DNA of 8,213 nt. Origin: JANLSE01 sp031362265 (GTDB lineage: Bacteria > Chloroflexota > Chloroflexia > Chloroflexales > Roseiflexaceae). The notes beneath the pieces were generated by a model that made no database searches, had not been told where the DNA came from, and worked only from the letters and a program-made list of their open reading frames with translations. Below, one piece after another: positions 1 through 6,071 of the stretch (positions are counted from its first letter, which is position 1; each line of letters begins with the position of its first letter). The stretch lies in assembly GCA_031362265.1 (NCBI GenBank), contig JANLSE010000287.1:1-8213 (forward strand), given 5' to 3'. A program made the translations under genes and the position numbers.

Positions 1-1062
1 GGGGTTCAGGCGGCTTGGGAACATTGCCAGCACACCGGCTATGGTGAGGCGGTGCGCCTGATTGCCCGGCTGGCGTATGGGATGGAGGAAATTACTCCTG
101 CGGCTTTGGAGAATGCACGCACACGTAACCTGGAGCTTAGGCAGCCTGGTGAGCGCCTGCGCCTGCTACGAGATGTGGCGAACCTTGATCATGTGCAGAT
201 CGATAATTTCTGCTGGCCGTGCCCGCCAGATCCAGCAGGAGCCGAATTTTTCCTCTATGATCTCTCGTGGGTTGGCTTTTGCCAGGGGGAAGTTGATCCG
301 CAGGCGATCTTTGCTGAGGTTGGTGTACAGGTTGCGACGCTCGCCGATTTGCGACACGCCATGGAGCAGATCTTCGCAAGACATGGCCCAACAGCTATTG
401 CCGTTAAGTCGCAACACGCCTACGAACGTACCCTGCTCTGGCATGAGCGTTCGGATGCCGACGCCGAGCGTGCGCTGGTGCGGCTGCTTACAGATGGACA
501 ACTCGATCTATCCGAGCGGCTCTGTCTGGGCGATTGGTGCTGGGCGCGTGGCGTTGAGCTTGCTATCGAATATAATCTGCCGTTCAAAATTCATACCGGC
601 TATTACGCTGGCGATAGTTGGATGCCAGTGGAACGTATTCGTCCTGGCCACCTGTGTGAGTTACTCATGCGCTACCCGCTGGCGCGCTTCGTGCTGATGC
701 ATATCGCCTATCCATACGATGCTGAATTGGCGGCACTAGCTAAACACTACCCGAATGTGTATGTGGATATGTGCTGGGCATGGAGTATCGACCCATACAC
801 CGCCTGCAATTTTGTGCGCCGTATGATCCATGCGGTTCCGGCCAATAAGCTGTTTGCCTTTGGCGGTGACACCACCTGGCCGACTGCTGCTGTGGCCTAC
901 AGTATCCAGGCGCGCTCCTGGCTGACACGTGCGCTCCAGGCAGAGGTGGACGATGGTTTGCTCTCTGAGCGCGAGGCAATTGCCATGGCGACTCGCCTGA
1001 TGCGCACAAACCAGGAAGCATGCTTTGACCTAGCGGGCACCCGCGCTGCGCTGCTACGCTAG
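1..1062 (+). CDS. Amidohydrolase-2 family (COG2159-type) metal-dependent hydrolase, 5'-truncated by the window edge
   Basis: The frame is open from base 1 to the TAG at 1060-1062, so 353 residues of a longer protein are visible. A GTG at 52 is in frame, but the sequence before it is coding, so the true start lies upstream. The protein has the C-terminal two-thirds of a TIM-barrel amidohydrolase. HTG, with its His codon at 592-594, follows a beta strand (PFKIHTGYY). A second His is in VLMHIAYPY (codon 700-702), and an Asp in FAFGGDTTWP (codon 868-870). In this superfamily such residues bind the active-site metal and activate water. The HTG and HIAYP blocks and the following NVYVD resemble FluG-like amidohydrolases. 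The enzyme is probably cytoplasmic and acts on a small molecule; the substrate cannot be told. No link to the downstream genes is visible, and a 152-base gap with its own promoter follows. I am sure of the superfamily, not of the reaction. Confidence 0.85.
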   Translation, partial: GVQAAWEHCQHTGYGEAVRLIARLAYGMEEITPAALENARTRNLELRQPGERLRLLRDVANLDHVQIDNFCWPCPPDPAGAEFFLYDLSWVGFCQGEVDPQAIFAEVGVQVATLADLRHAMEQIFARHGPTAIAVKSQHAYERTLLWHERSDADAERALVRLLTDGQLDLSERLCLGDWCWARGVELAIEYNLPFKIHTGYYAGDSWMPVERIRPGHLCELLMRYPLARFVLMHIAYPYDAELAALAKHYPNVYVDMCWAWSIDPYTACNFVRRMIHAVPANKLFAFGGDTTWPTAAVAYSIQARSWLTRALQAEVDDGLLSEREAIAMATRLMRTNQEACFDLAGTRAALLR

Positions 1063-1143
1063 CTGACAAAATGAACGCAGAACAAATATCGTGAGGCTAT
1101 CTGCAATCATCTGAATGCAGAATGGAGTGCATCACCAAGCCCG

Positions 1144-1158
1144 AAAATGGGTCATTTT
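1144..1158. repeat. A/T-rich short dyad upstream of the ATPase promoter
   Basis: AAAATG (1144-1149) and CATTTT (1153-1158) are perfect inverted arms around a 3-base centre, followed by one more T. The dyad sits just before and partly over the weak -35 region of the ATPase promoter. It could be a second protein-binding site or a poor terminator for the amidohydrolase gene. The stem is too A/T-rich to make a convincing terminator. Confidence 0.25.
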
Positions 1159-1184
1159 TATATTAGCATCCTGTCTGGTATAAT
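1156..1184 (+). promoter_or_regulatory. Extended -10 promoter of the DUF234 ATPase gene
   Basis: A perfect TATAAT stands at 1179-1184 and is preceded by TGG, giving the extended -10 form TGnTATAAT. The -35 position at 17-base spacing reads TTTTAT (1156-1161), which is weak, as often tolerated when the -10 is extended. Transcription would begin near 1191. That leaves a leader of about 24 bases carrying a good ribosome binding site before the ATG at 1215. The -10 box is at the centre of the dyad at 1162-1202, so occupancy of that dyad would block this promoter. Confidence 0.6.
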
Positions 1185-1202
1185 ACTCAGAAGGATGCTA
1201 AT
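1162..1202. promoter_or_regulatory. Operator-like 41-bp dyad centred on the -10 box
   Basis: ATTAGCATCCT (1162-1172) is the exact reverse complement of AGGATGCTAAT (1192-1202): 11-bp perfect arms separated by 19 bases. A nested inner dyad, GTAT-A-ATAC (1178-1186), has the same centre, base 1182, and contains most of the TATAAT. Since transcription should begin near 1191, the left arm is not transcribed, so this is more likely a double-stranded binding site for a dimeric repressor than an RNA hairpin. The binding protein is unknown; autoregulation by the ATPase product, which has a winged-helix region, is one possibility. Confidence 0.55.
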
Positions 1203-1204
1203 GT

Positions 1205-1209
1205 GAGGT
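1205..1209 (+). promoter_or_regulatory. Ribosome binding site deciding the ATPase start
   Basis: GAGGT at 1205-1209 is five bases from the ATG at 1215. This favours ATG 1215 over the in-frame GTG at 1203. The GTG has AAGGA at 1191-1195, but that lies at the predicted transcript end and inside the dyad arm. The family's usual N-terminus (F-V-N-R-x-x-E-L) also begins right after the 1215 Met. Confidence 0.55.
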
Positions 1210-1214
1210 TGATC

Positions 1215-2654
1215 ATGTTTGTGAACCGAACGGCCGAGCTGCGATTCCTTGACTCCGTGCTCACCCGTCGCCAACCAGGTTCTGGACAACTGGTGATGCT
1301 CTACGGTCGGCGACGAGTAGGGAAGACTGCGCTGCTCAAGGTCTGGGCTGAGCGTGCGGGCGTTCCGTTCACCTATTGGGTTGCTGAGAAGGAGCACGCA
1401 CCACTCCAGCGGCGTTCCTTTTTCGCTACCTTGCAGCATTCGCTCCAATCTGGCATTCCCACGCCGGATTTTGAGAGTTGGCGTGATGTGTGGCGGGCTG
1501 TGGCTGATCTGCTGGGCACGGAGCGGCATATTATTGTGCTCGATGAGCTCCCCTATGCGGCCGATACGGATCCGGCGATGCTATCGGCGCTTCAGCATGC
1601 CTGGGATCAGTACTTCCAATCCTCGCAGGTGGTGCTCGTACTCTGTGGATCGCATGTGCGCGCGATGGAGACGCTGTTGGCGCATCAGTCGCCACTCTTT
1701 GGCCGCATGACTGGCCAGTGGCAGCTTCAACCGCTCGCCTTTGGTGCGCTGCGCTTGTTTCTCCCCAGCTGGTCGCCTGAAGAGCAGGTCGCCGCCTACG
1801 CAATTGTTGGTGGTGTGCCAACCTATCTCAGGTGGATGGATGCTGAGCGTGGCCTGGTCGCAAGTATTCGTGATGTCATGCTGGCACCTGGCAGCCTCGC
1901 GATGGGAGAGGCTGAGTTTCTGCTGTATGATGAGGTGCGGGAGCCACGCACCTATTTGGGCATACTACGGGCACTTGCGCATGGGCAACATACACTGAAG
2001 GCCATTGCTGACACGATCATGGTTGGCAGCACGCATGTAAGTAAATACCTTGATCAATTGCAGGAGATGCGTCTGGTTGAGCGGCGTCTGCCTGCAACCG
2101 TGCCTCCCAATCAAGTGCTGCGTTCACGTCAAGGGCGCTATCATCTACGCGATCCATTCCTGCGTTTCTATTTTCGGTTCCTAGCGTCGCGAGCAGCCGA
2201 TCTCGCCTATCAGCCAGAGCGAATCGTTCCAGTATTGCAGCAGGATCTGCGGGCGTTTGTTGGCCAGACATCTTGGGAGGAGCTTGCACGTACATGGGTG
2301 GCGCGAATGGCACTCCAGGGCGAGCTTGGAATGGCAGTGGAGCATGTCGGAAGCCATTGGAGTCGCACTGTCCAAGTAGATGTGGTTGGCGTTGACTGGC
2401 GTACGCGATCGGTTCTGATTGGTGAGTGTAAGTGGGGCACTGATGCCGTTGATAGAACGATAGTGTGGGATCTCATCGAGCGCAAAACACCGCTGCTGTT
2501 GCGCGACCTGCCAAATCAGGGCGAGGGATGGGACGTACATTACGCGCTCTTCACACGTGCTGGTGTCACACCTGCCGCGGCTGCGTTCCTTCGTGAGCAC
2601 CAGGCACTCTTGGTGGATCTCAATCGACTGTACACTGACCTTGCTGAGGTGTAG
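1215..2654 (+). CDS. ATP-binding protein: archaeal-type P-loop ATPase with C-terminal DUF234 nuclease-like domain
   Basis: The product is 479 residues from ATG 1215 and appears full length for the ATPase_2 + DUF234 family. Walker A is GRRRVGKT (residues 31-38), Walker B is IIVLDE (106-111), and a sensor-like CGSH follows at 144-147. The family block GRMTGQW...PLAF comes next. A winged-helix-like stretch lies around 241-296 (TLKAIAD...STHVSKYLDQL), then the FLRFYFRF signature. The C-terminal domain keeps PD-(D/E)XK-like residues: Asp389 in VDVVG and Glu404-x-Lys406 in GECKWG. It is therefore probably a DNA- or RNA-acting, nucleotide-controlled enzyme in the cytoplasm. The biological role of this family is not established; members are common near mobile and accessory genes. 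It is transcribed alone from the promoter at 1156-1184, with a 505-base gap before the TIR genes. I am sure of the family, but a nuclease activity is inferred from motifs only. Confidence 0.88.
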   Translation: MFVNRTAELRFLDSVLTRRQPGSGQLVMLYGRRRVGKTALLKVWAERAGVPFTYWVAEKEHAPLQRRSFFATLQHSLQSGIPTPDFESWRDVWRAVADLLGTERHIIVLDELPYAADTDPAMLSALQHAWDQYFQSSQVVLVLCGSHVRAMETLLAHQSPLFGRMTGQWQLQPLAFGALRLFLPSWSPEEQVAAYAIVGGVPTYLRWMDAERGLVASIRDVMLAPGSLAMGEAEFLLYDEVREPRTYLGILRALAHGQHTLKAIADTIMVGSTHVSKYLDQLQEMRLVERRLPATVPPNQVLRSRQGRYHLRDPFLRFYFRFLASRAADLAYQPERIVPVLQQDLRAFVGQTSWEELARTWVARMALQGELGMAVEHVGSHWSRTVQVDVVGVDWRTRSVLIGECKWGTDAVDRTIVWDLIERKTPLLLRDLPNQGEGWDVHYALFTRAGVTPAAAAFLREHQALLVDLNRLYTDLAEV

Positions 2655-2725
2655 ACTGATGATACGAGCTCAATATGTTCCAAGATAACACGTGCTGTTG
2701 CATGTCTACGCATGGAGCCAAATAA

Positions 2726-2758
2726 ACAGCGGTCGAAACATCACGCCCCAACCGCTGT
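2726..2758. repeat. Inverted repeat with 8-bp arms, downstream of the ATPase gene
   Basis: ACAGCGGT (2726-2733) and ACCGCTGT (2751-2758) are perfect inverted arms around a 17-base loop, 72 bases after the ATPase stop. As RNA it could fold and act as a transcript-end stabiliser or a factor-dependent terminator. There is no T-run, so it is not a standard intrinsic terminator. It may also be chance. Confidence 0.35.
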
Positions 2759-2787
2759 GTGATTTCTGCACTCTACGACTCTGCTGA

Positions 2788-2928
2788 TCATGCCAGATGT
2801 TCAGCTTGGGCGAGTTGGGTGCGTGGGTTCCTGCCCATGTTGCGCAGCTTACGCCACACGGCGATCAGCAGCCGACTGACTGGGCCGGATTGCCATTCAT
2901 GCTCGATCTTGGCTAGCATCGGGTGCAT
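2788..2928 (-). CDS. Doubtful 46-aa hypothetical protein or gene remnant, antisense
   Basis: On the - strand an ATG at 2928-2926 opens a 46-residue frame ending with TGA at 2790-2788. The peptide is basic and helix-prone, with a WRKLRNMGRNPR stretch. It could be a fragment of a DNA-binding protein or a decayed transposase, but I recognise no family. No clear ribosome binding site precedes the ATG, and the frame is closed by a TAG 39 bases upstream. It is listed because it is the most protein-like reading in this gap. Confidence 0.12.
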   Translation of the reverse strand: MHPMLAKIEHEWQSGPVSRLLIAVWRKLRNMGRNPRTQLAQAEHLA

Positions 2929-3085
2929 GTTTCTGCTACAATCGAATCCATAGGAAATACCACACTAACTGTTACAACCCTCGCTGGGCGGCGCTGGAGC
3001 AGCCGATGACCGAAACGTTCGCTTGGAAGCGAGGCCATATGATGGCTGGATCTTGAGCAAGGCAGCCTAGCACGCTTATGGATGC

Positions 3086-3114
3086 TTGGTTTATGCTAAG
3101 TCTTATATATAAGA
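3086..3114 (+). promoter_or_regulatory. Probable promoter of the TIR-NB-ARC operon with overlapping 14-bp palindrome
   Basis: TTGGTT (3086-3091) and TATAAG (3108-3113) stand 16 bases apart and would start transcription near 3120, giving a leader of about 40 bases to the ATG at 3160. The -10 is embedded in the perfect 14-bp palindrome TCTTATATATAAGA (3101-3114), a possible operator. Only three of six bases match the -35 consensus, so the call is tentative. Confidence 0.4.
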
Positions 3115-3146
3115 AGCACGCATCGTCAAACTGATACGAGATGCAT

Positions 3147-3151
3147 GAGGA
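3147..3151 (+). promoter_or_regulatory. Ribosome binding site deciding the start of the first TIR gene
   Basis: GAGGA (3147-3151) is eight bases from ATG 3160. The in-frame ATG at 3145 is preceded only by a weak GAG. Starting at 3160 gives MLPKQIFVSYS, which lines up with MSKPVFISYS of the downstream paralogue. Start 3145 would add five residues and would overlap this site. Confidence 0.5.
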
Positions 3152-3159
3152 ACAAGCGG

Positions 3160-6057
3160 ATGTTACCCAAACAGATCTTCGTCAGTTATTCAACCCAGGA
3201 TACGGCAGCCGCGACTGAGGTGCGCGATGATCTAGAAGCGGCTGGCCTGGCGTGCTGGATGGCACCCCGCGATATTGCGCCTGGGTTGGATTATGCCGAG
3301 CAGATCATCAGCGCGATTGAAGCATGCCCGGTACTGGTTCTCATCCTGTCCGAAAGTTCCAACCAGTCGCAATATGTACGCAACGAGGTCGAACGTGCCG
3401 TTGCGAAGCGTAAGCTGGTCGTCCCCTTCTGTATACAGAATGTGATCCCTTCGCGCAGCCTGGAGTTCTTCATCTCCAACACACAGTGGATTGAGGCCTG
3501 GCAAGGATCGCTGGAAGCGCACACCACATCCCTGACCGTCGCCATCCGCACCCACCTGACCCCAATCACCCTGTCACCCGTTCACCCCGTCACCCTGTCA
3601 TCCCCACCCCGCCACAATCTGCCCGCCCAGACCACCCCCTTTGTCGGGCGCGAGAGCGAACTGGCCGAACTGGCCCGGCTCCTAGCGGATCCCGCCATCC
3701 GTCTGCTGACTGTCGTCGGATCTGGCGGCATGGGCAAGAGCCGACTGACTCTGGAAGCGGCCAGCGTGCAACTCGCCAACTACGCCGATGGTGTCTACTT
3801 CGTAGCGCTTGCCCCCCTCGCAACGGCGGATGCCATCGTGCCCACCATTGCCGCCGCGCTGAAATTTGCCTTCCAGTCGGACGGACGAACGACCCAACAG
3901 CAGTTATTCGACTATCTGCGCCAGAAGGAGATGCTGCTGTTGCTAGACAACTTTGAGCATCTTATCAACGCTGCTGGGTTGGTCAGCGAGTTATTGCAGG
4001 CTGCGCCCCAGGTCAAAGTGCTGGCTACCTCCCGTGAGCGGCTGCGTCTGAGCGGCGAGACGGTTGTCATCCTGGGCGGGCTGGAGTTTCCGGCCTGGGA
4101 GACCCCGGCAGATGCCCTGGCCTACAACGCGGTCAAGCTCTTTATGCAGAGCGCCCAGCGCGCTCGCCCGAACTTTGTGTTGGCGACAGACGACCTGCCC
4201 TTCGTAGCCCGCATCTGCCGGTTGGTGGATGGATTGCCGCTGGGCATCCTCCTGGCCGCAGCGTGGGTGGAGATGCTTTCGCCGCACGAGATCGCCGACG
4301 AGATTGCCGCCAGCCTCGACTTTCTGGCAACAGACTTGCGTGATACGCCAGAGCGCCAACGCAGCATCCGCGCCGTTTTCGAATATTCCTGGCGGCGGCT
4401 GACTGCCCAGGAGCAGACGATCTTCCAACAGCTATCCATCTTCTGCGGCGGCTTTACCCGTCAGGCGGCGCAAGAGATTTGTGGTGCATCGCTGACGGTT
4501 TTGGCAGCGCTGGTCAACAAATCTTTGCTCCATCGCAGCGAGAACAGTCGCTACGAAGTTCACGAATTGCTCCGTCAATATGCTGCTGACAAACTGAATC
4601 ACGACGCAACGGGCCGCCTGACGGTGCGCACCCGTCACGCTGCTTACTACCTGACCTACCTCCAACAACAGATGGTTGATCTGACGAGCCGTCATCTGCG
4701 GGCAACCCTCGACGAAATCGAAAGCGATTTGGAAAATGTACGGGCTGCCTGGGAATGGACAATCGAACAGAAAGAGGTCGAGGCTGTCGGCAAAACGCTC
4801 GCTGCTCTGAACCACTTCTACGAATTGCGCGGGCGTTATGGGGATGGGGAAGCCGCCAGCCGTGTTGCCGCCAAACTCGCCACGTCGGCCCACGAACCAC
4901 TGATCGAAGCCAGGGCGTTGACCTGGCAAGCCGCCTTTTGTCGCACATTGGCACAGCCAGAACAGGCTGCGCAGTTGTTATCGCACAGCGCCTTGCTGCT
5001 CGATCAGTCGGTGTCGCCTACCGTCGATAGCCGAAGGGAACGGGGGGCGCTGCTGCTGGGGCTGGCGCGCCTGGCACGCGATGCGGGTGATGGGCCAACT
5101 GCCAGACAACGCTTTGCCGAGAGCATCGCCATTCTTCAGCCGTTGGGGGATCACTGGGCAGTGGCAGGCGCGCTCACCGAATTGTCGTTTGTTATGCGCA
5201 ATATAGGGGAAATTGGCACCGTGGCGCAACGCCAAGAGCAACTTGCCGAAGCGGAACAGACCGTCCGCCAAAGCCTGGCGATCTGTCGGCAGATTGACTA
5301 CCCAGTTGGCGTGGCAGAAGCGCTGATGCAGTTAGGGATGACGCACTATTATCAATTTCGGCTGGATGAAGCCCATACGGCAATAGCAGAGTCTGTCGCG
5401 CTCTATGCTGACCTAAACATCGAGAGCGCGACGGCGCAATTCTTCTTTGGTTCTGTAAAGGTAACCCAGGGCGATTTTGCCCAAGCCCAATCCCTGCTGG
5501 AACTGGCGTTGCAGATCGCGCAAAAGAATGGTCATCATCATCAACTCGGTCCGATTTTCCATACTTTGGGATACATCCCCCTAGCTCACACTGATTATCA
5601 TACTGCCCAAGCATTGCTGCAGAAAAGTGTCACAATCTGTCGCAGCGCTGGTGTCCGATATGAGCTGTCGATCGCGCTCTTCCTTCTGGGCTTTGCCGAA
5701 CGCGGATTGGGTCATCAGCGCGTGGCGCAAAGCCATCTCGCCGAATCAATTCGGATTGGCATCGCCATCCGTTCCTGGCTTCCTTTGTGGGATGGAGTGG
5801 CGTTGTGGGCGCTGCTATTGGCTGAGCAGGGCGAAATAGCGCGGGCGGCAGAACTCTATGCCTTGTTTAGCAGTTTTATGCAAGAGCGCAGTCTTCCCTC
5901 GCAAGAATACCTGGTGGGTCGCCATTTCAGGACTCTCACTGCCAATGTACCCGCCGAAATCATCGCAGCCGCGACTGCACGCGGGCAAGCGCGCAATCTT
6001 TGGACTACTGCCCACGAAATATTGGCTGAAATTGAAGCGGCTGCAAAATTAGGATAG
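3160..6057 (+). CDS. TIR-NB-ARC-TPR protein (bacterial NLR/STAND-like), first tandem copy
   Basis: The protein has 965 residues from ATG 3160 (970 if ATG 3145 is used). The TIR domain spans about residues 6-115: it starts IFVSYS, has a BB-loop-like WMAPRDIAPG, and keeps Glu76 in RNEVERA, which aligns with the NADase glutamate of TIR enzymes. A Pro/Thr/Ser-rich linker (about 126-159) leads into an AfsR/COG3903-type NB-ARC ATPase. That domain has the P-loop GSGGMGKS (187-194), Walker B LLLLDN with Asp263, the TSR sensor at 290-292, GLPL at 358-361, and a winged helix ending in VHE (467-469) where NLRs have MHD. The rest, about 530-955, is TPR-like alpha repeats. By family knowledge the TPRs would sense a trigger, the NB-ARC would oligomerise with nucleotide, and the TIR would then deplete NAD+ or make a signal. 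It lies in an operon with the next gene, 14 bases away. The anti-phage role is inferred. GC falls from 67% (4081-4140) to 43-50% in the TPR part. Confidence 0.9.
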   Translation: MLPKQIFVSYSTQDTAAATEVRDDLEAAGLACWMAPRDIAPGLDYAEQIISAIEACPVLVLILSESSNQSQYVRNEVERAVAKRKLVVPFCIQNVIPSRSLEFFISNTQWIEAWQGSLEAHTTSLTVAIRTHLTPITLSPVHPVTLSSPPRHNLPAQTTPFVGRESELAELARLLADPAIRLLTVVGSGGMGKSRLTLEAASVQLANYADGVYFVALAPLATADAIVPTIAAALKFAFQSDGRTTQQQLFDYLRQKEMLLLLDNFEHLINAAGLVSELLQAAPQVKVLATSRERLRLSGETVVILGGLEFPAWETPADALAYNAVKLFMQSAQRARPNFVLATDDLPFVARICRLVDGLPLGILLAAAWVEMLSPHEIADEIAASLDFLATDLRDTPERQRSIRAVFEYSWRRLTAQEQTIFQQLSIFCGGFTRQAAQEICGASLTVLAALVNKSLLHRSENSRYEVHELLRQYAADKLNHDATGRLTVRTRHAAYYLTYLQQQMVDLTSRHLRATLDEIESDLENVRAAWEWTIEQKEVEAVGKTLAALNHFYELRGRYGDGEAASRVAAKLATSAHEPLIEARALTWQAAFCRTLAQPEQAAQLLSHSALLLDQSVSPTVDSRRERGALLLGLARLARDAGDGPTARQRFAESIAILQPLGDHWAVAGALTELSFVMRNIGEIGTVAQRQEQLAEAEQTVRQSLAICRQIDYPVGVAEALMQLGMTHYYQFRLDEAHTAIAESVALYADLNIESATAQFFFGSVKVTQGDFAQAQSLLELALQIAQKNGHHHQLGPIFHTLGYIPLAHTDYHTAQALLQKSVTICRSAGVRYELSIALFLLGFAERGLGHQRVAQSHLAESIRIGIAIRSWLPLWDGVALWALLLAEQGEIARAAELYALFSSFMQERSLPSQEYLVGRHFRTLTANVPAEIIAAATARGQARNLWTTAHEILAEIEAAAKLG
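3566..3605 (+). repeat. Five tandem degenerate octamers (TCACCCNN) within the TIR/NB-ARC linker
   Basis: Five contiguous 8-base units are read: TCACCCTG, TCACCCGT, TCACCCCG, TCACCCTG, TCATCCCC. The register relative to codons repeats every 24 bases, giving an eight-residue protein period (TLSPVHPV then TLSSP). They encode a flexible proline-rich linker. The matching segment in the second gene (6475-6514) has the same arrangement, so the array predates the duplication. Confidence 0.6.
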
Positions 6058-6058
6058 C

Positions 6059-6064
6059 AAGGAA
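6059..6064 (+). promoter_or_regulatory. Ribosome binding site of the second TIR gene
   Basis: AAGGAA at 6059-6064 is seven bases before ATG 6072 and begins two bases after the stop codon of the first TIR gene. No promoter or terminator fits in the 14-base gap, so the two genes are very probably co-transcribed, with the second translated from its own site. Confidence 0.7.
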
Positions 6065-6071
6065 TCTGTCT

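Larger units (their letters stand above)
2655..3159. other. 505-base intergenic region without a convincing gene
   Basis: No + strand reading frame here looks like a protein gene. The 64-codon + frame at 2759-2953 has no family resemblance and a poor composition. What can be seen is: an 8-bp-arm inverted repeat at 2726-2758; a possible short antisense frame at 2788-2928; an interrupted palindrome TCGCTT-GG-AAGCGA at 3019-3032; and a promoter with a TATA-rich palindrome at 3086-3114 leading into the TIR operon. No tRNA, no terminator with a T-run after the ATPase gene, and no CRISPR repeats are seen. The region could be the decayed remains of an older gene or element. Confidence 0.6.

Noticed and set aside
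1100..1121. TCTGCA/TGCAGA stem after the amidohydrolase gene as a terminator
   Set aside because: The stem has only six pairs with a 10-base loop, and no T-run follows. It is not a supportable terminator.
2759..2953. 64-codon + strand frame in the gap before the TIR genes
   Set aside because: It has no ribosome binding site and an odd Ser/Cys-rich composition, and the antisense reading of the same stretch looks more protein-like.
2659..3140. Shared TGATACGAG after the ATPase stop (about 2663) and before the TIR start (about 3132) as direct repeats bounding an insertion
   Set aside because: Only nine bases match, with no further flanking identity or transposase gene between them; chance is sufficient.
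3545..3640. CRISPR-like or minisatellite array suggested by the repeated CACCC pattern
   Set aside because: The units are only eight bases, contiguous and without spacers, and they lie in frame inside a conserved protein, so this is a short coding repeat and not CRISPR.
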